From Nymphalis io (Eukaryota > Arthropoda > Insecta > Lepidoptera > Nymphalidae): a DNA stretch of 64,000 bases. Positions 60,821 to 64,000 of this stretch are shown here, piece after piece. Location: the NCBI RefSeq assembly GCF_905147045.1, contig NC_065901.1, positions 6,262,001 to 6,326,000 of the forward strand, given 5' to 3'. Both the position numbers and the translations under genes were made by a program. The notes beneath the pieces were generated by a model. That model saw nothing but the letters and a program-made list of their open reading frames with translations. It was not told the origin of the DNA and did not search any database. The stretch's first letter is position 1; each line of letters opens with the position of its first letter.

Positions 60821-63120
60821 ATTTTTTTTCAATTGTTAGTCGAGGAGCTAGTATTCCGAAGGTTATAGCACTCTACTTGTACTTTATTGTCTATTACGTT
60901 ATAGTGTAAAACCGAGGGTTTATTTTAATGGTCATCTATCTATAAAAATAACTAAACTTTATCTTCTAAGTCTTCTCATAAATCATCATGGTCTATAAAT
61001 AGTTGTCATATTATGTTACAGCGATTCCTCTATACACAAATCTAAATGCATTAAATACATATTGTGCAACGCATTTTATTTTTACTTAAGGAGTCCCTGG
61101 AGTGCAGCACAAAACGAAAAGCATAAGTCGTTATTTTAAGAGCGCGCCTAAAGCGAGCAAAATATCAGATTTTACATGTTCGTCCCTTACACGCGCCTCT
61201 CGACACGCGATCTCATTTCTATTCATTTTGTATCTAAAACGAGCGCTATTTAATGTTTTTTCGTGATGCACATATTTCACAAATAATTCTGAAGAATATA
61301 GTATAGTTCTTTTAACTATATTATGACAATTAATAGAAGGCGCTGTCAAAAATTTTGCAACTCTCAGTCATTTAGTCAGCTTTAGTGTCAACAGCGCTGC
61401 AGCTGATTTAAGAAACAAAAATATGTTTGAAGTATGAATAGCATGTGACAGTAGATGACATTTTCGTGAAAAAAAAATGTTGTGATCGCATGCCCTTGTT
61501 GGCGGCGGGTTATTTCTTAACATTCTAATCCCTGGTAGGTTATGATTTATGCTAATAAATGTTATAAAAATTTGACAAATATTAAAACATGAATTCAATC
61601 TTTATAACATAAATAGACTGAATAACTCTCATAATAACATCATAATAAAATTTATCAAATTATAGTTTCAGGTATATTAAATGTTTAAAAAATATATATT
61701 CGATCTCTTGATTTTGTACGAATTTACTATATCTATGTAATTTTCAGCCACACGTACTAAACAAGTAGTCCACCAAGAAACATTTAACGATGAAAATCCA
61801 ATAGATAACTTTTTAAATGCAATTAATTTTAAAATATTTCGCGATCAATTTTTGACGCAATTCTACAAAAATAATTTGAAGTTTTTCTCTAGATACTTTT
61901 TATAGTAGGTATATTACATTAAGTGAGTGAGTAATTCAGTGCTTTTTGACAGAACACAACGGAAAAAAAATCAAATATTCACGACGGTCGAATACGAAAA
62001 TGATCAATTATGAAATATTTAGGTTTTTCATATAAATTTTGCTTTCTCTCGTTATATCCAACATTCAATTTCCTACCAGACTGAAACATTGCTTTCCCAA
62101 TAAAGTTGACTATTTTAAAATTAAACTCGCTCCACAATGAAAAGTATTTATTACATGCATTTTAAAATATGCCTTTTAAAAATATAAATTTAACCGTTGA
62201 GGAATTTAATAGTGAAATTATAATATTAATTAATTATTAATAACATCTCATTTTAGTTTCATTGACTTTCAAGTTGCGTACTGATACAAAGATTGACAGT
62301 TAAATGAAAATTCGTTATTTTTTATAAATAATATCTAATGTGAACTAAAGGCTTTTAATATTAAAGTGCTTAACATCATCTTCTTTGCTTTTGTTTCTGT
62401 TTACTATCACAATCATCTACATATCGACGGATTAATAATTATTATTATATATAATAAATTAATTCTCATGGTCCTCGATAAGGTCCCATTTGGATAACTG
62501 AATTAGAAAACTGATAGAGTTTCCCTAAAGGTTAAAACATCGGGATGGATTAAGGATGACAAATATTTCGTATAATGCAAATGTATATGGCGGTAGTGAT
62601 CACTTACATACCAGTCGGATTATTTGCCGATCTATATACTAAGCCCACTAATTATATACTAAATATACAAAAAAAAAAATAAGAATATCCAATATCTATT
62701 ATATAAAACTAGCGGAGTGCAACTAATGCAAGGGTCAAGAGCCATTACCGCCGGATGACATCTTTTATACTCCTTATAGAAAGAACATCATTATAAACAT
62801 GAACAAACAAAAATATTTTATTGTTATTACATAATAATTTCTATGTACTCTCTGAGAATAAGATATGTTTTTTATATTTGAGTCTGATTACATTAATTAC
62901 AAATTAAAGTAATGTATTAAAAAAAAACTACTTATGTATTAATAATTTATTTTTCTGCTATTAAAATATTTGAAAATAATTTTACAAGTAAAACACTACA
63001 TTTGAGTCTATGTCGACAAGTGTACCTACATGTAGATATAACTCAGATATTATTATTTAATTTAAAGGTACTACTAATACTACGACTATAACACCTCATA
63101 ATAATAATAGTTCTTCAGAC
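60821..63120. other. AT-rich DNA with an unexplained GC-richer block
   Basis: The block at about 61,130-61,520 has many CpG-containing motifs (GAGCGCGCCTAAAGCG, ACACGCGATCTC) and a 72-codon minus-strand frame (61,131-61,349). TTTAGGCGCGCT is shared with 56,250-56,262, so part may be repetitive. A SINE-A end scrap lies at about 62,580-62,640 (GCGGTAGTGATCACTTACAT). Confidence 0.45.
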
Positions 63121-63466
63121 CGATTTCGGCCACGGCGGCTAATCTCAAGAGAGATTAGCCAACTGCGCAGGACAGTATAATATTGTATAGTATAATACTG
63201 CGTAATTGTGTGTTCAAGCACAAGTGCACTGTCTATTCCCTAACTTTTATAATCCGATGGGACGGTAATCCGACACGACCAGAAGAGTTCAGGCGCAGTA
63301 CCAACGTCTTTACGTGCTTTCCGAGGCACGGGAGTGTACACACTTCCAACTTCCAAATTCCGGCCTGTTATTGAGAATTTTCTTCAGAAAAACTCAAGAA
63401 TTTTTTATTACCCCGACATGGGATTTCAACCCAGGACCAGGTCTACGAGCTTACAGTCACTGTACT
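63121..63466 (-). mobile_element. SINE-C, tRNA-like head, near full length
   Basis: Plus strand: CGGCCACGGCGGCTAATCTC, ATAATCCGATGGGACGGTAA, GCTTTCCGAGGCACGGGAGT, then GGGATTTCAACCCAGGACC. On the minus strand the last is CCTGGGTTGAAATCCC, a good B box, so transcription would run right to left. A 15 bp AT-rich palindrome (ATATTGTATAGTATAATACT near 63,180) interrupts the left part. Confidence 0.7.
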
Positions 63467-63594
63467 TATTTATTAATGTATATAAATTATAGTATTATTA
63501 TGGGTATATAACCCAACCACAAGCATTTCACTATAATATGTAATTCTGATTTATTGTATTAAATTTACTTCTAATGTCTTCCACAACTATGATC

Positions 63595-63668
63595 CTGATT
63601 GATAGTTGAGTGAGCCGGTGTAATTATAATATCTTAAATTCCATGGTTGACGCATTAACGGTGTATAA
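63595..63668 (+). mobile_element. SINE-A scrap
   Basis: GTTGAGTGAGCCGGTGTAAT and TTCCATGGTTGACGCATTAA follow the SINE-A middle section. Confidence 0.6.
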
Positions 63669-64000
63669 AATTGCACATGATTTGCCTTTCTTTTATAAAT
63701 AAATAAAGAACAACCAATAGATTTCTTAAATGATAAACAGTCAGTAATGTTTCCTTAAATTAATTTACATATAATGACTACACGAATTCGAAAAATGTCA
63801 AATGTTGTCAATTATTATTGATCAACCCATTCGAATCAATTGCAGTGTATAATTTACTTGCGCGTATCATATCGGTTGATTTACAGCGAACGTCGCAACT
63901 GATTGGAGCAAACATTTATCACAAATTGATGAATTGAATATTACTGATACAGAGTCAAAATGTATGTGATAATTAAGTTATGGGAATTTATAGTCGAGTT
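63669..64000. other. AT-rich end of window
   Basis: No gene or named repeat seen up to the right edge. Confidence 0.5.

Overview
The window looks like a gene-poor, AT-rich stretch of a lepidopteran nuclear genome, most likely a butterfly. This is inferred from the repeats: tRNA-derived SINEs that look like the Metulj type known from nymphalids, a second very common lepidopteran SINE, RTE-type LINEs ending in GAT or GAA repeats, a mariner remnant and a Helitron end. I found no host protein-coding gene I can support. Every recognisable coding segment belongs to a decayed transposable element.

The SINE labels used below are local. SINE-A begins GGTGGTAGGGCTTTGTGCAAG and carries GAAGGGTGAGTGAGCCAGTG inside. 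SINE-B is the tRNA-derived type with a GGCCCAGTGG A box and a GCCTTAGCCCAGCAGTGGGA tail. SINE-C is a tRNA-like type seen near 56 kb and 63 kb. RTE-A and RTE-B are two RTE-like LINE families.

Layout. 1-2.9 kb: a non-LTR retrotransposon on the minus strand, broken by frameshifts and a stop, cut by the window edge. 4.8-5.5 kb: one SINE-A and one SINE-B copy. 6.43-14.02 kb: a large inverted repeat (arms about 2.3 kb) around a 3 kb centre that contains a second inverted repeat; a SINE fragment and a mariner remnant lie in a 1.45 kb stretch present only on the right side. 12,043-36,180: a 12.04 kb tandem duplication whose two copies differ at only a handful of positions I could see. Its left breakpoint falls inside the right arm of the inverted repeat. 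Each copy holds a SINE-A, a long AT microsatellite, a CR1/jockey-like LINE 3' end, a broken RTE-A copy, a second RTE-A fragment, a divergent tRNA SINE, a possible LTR and an RTE-B 3' end.

36.2-64 kb: mostly unique-looking AT-rich DNA with scattered SINEs, a 125 bp RTE-B stub with a 14 bp target-site duplication (38.0 kb), a Helitron 3' end (38.9 kb), a segment homologous to part of the duplicated unit (39.5 kb), a 1.76 kb RTE-B copy with a 10 bp target-site duplication (44.9-46.6 kb), and a GC-rich cluster of strong hairpins just after it (46.7-47.0 kb).

The elements do not form a pathway. The most interesting content is structural: a nested palindrome, a nearly identical tandem duplication that breaks inside it, and a compact hairpin cluster of unknown origin. 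All comparisons were made by eye, so identity levels and difference counts are minimum estimates.
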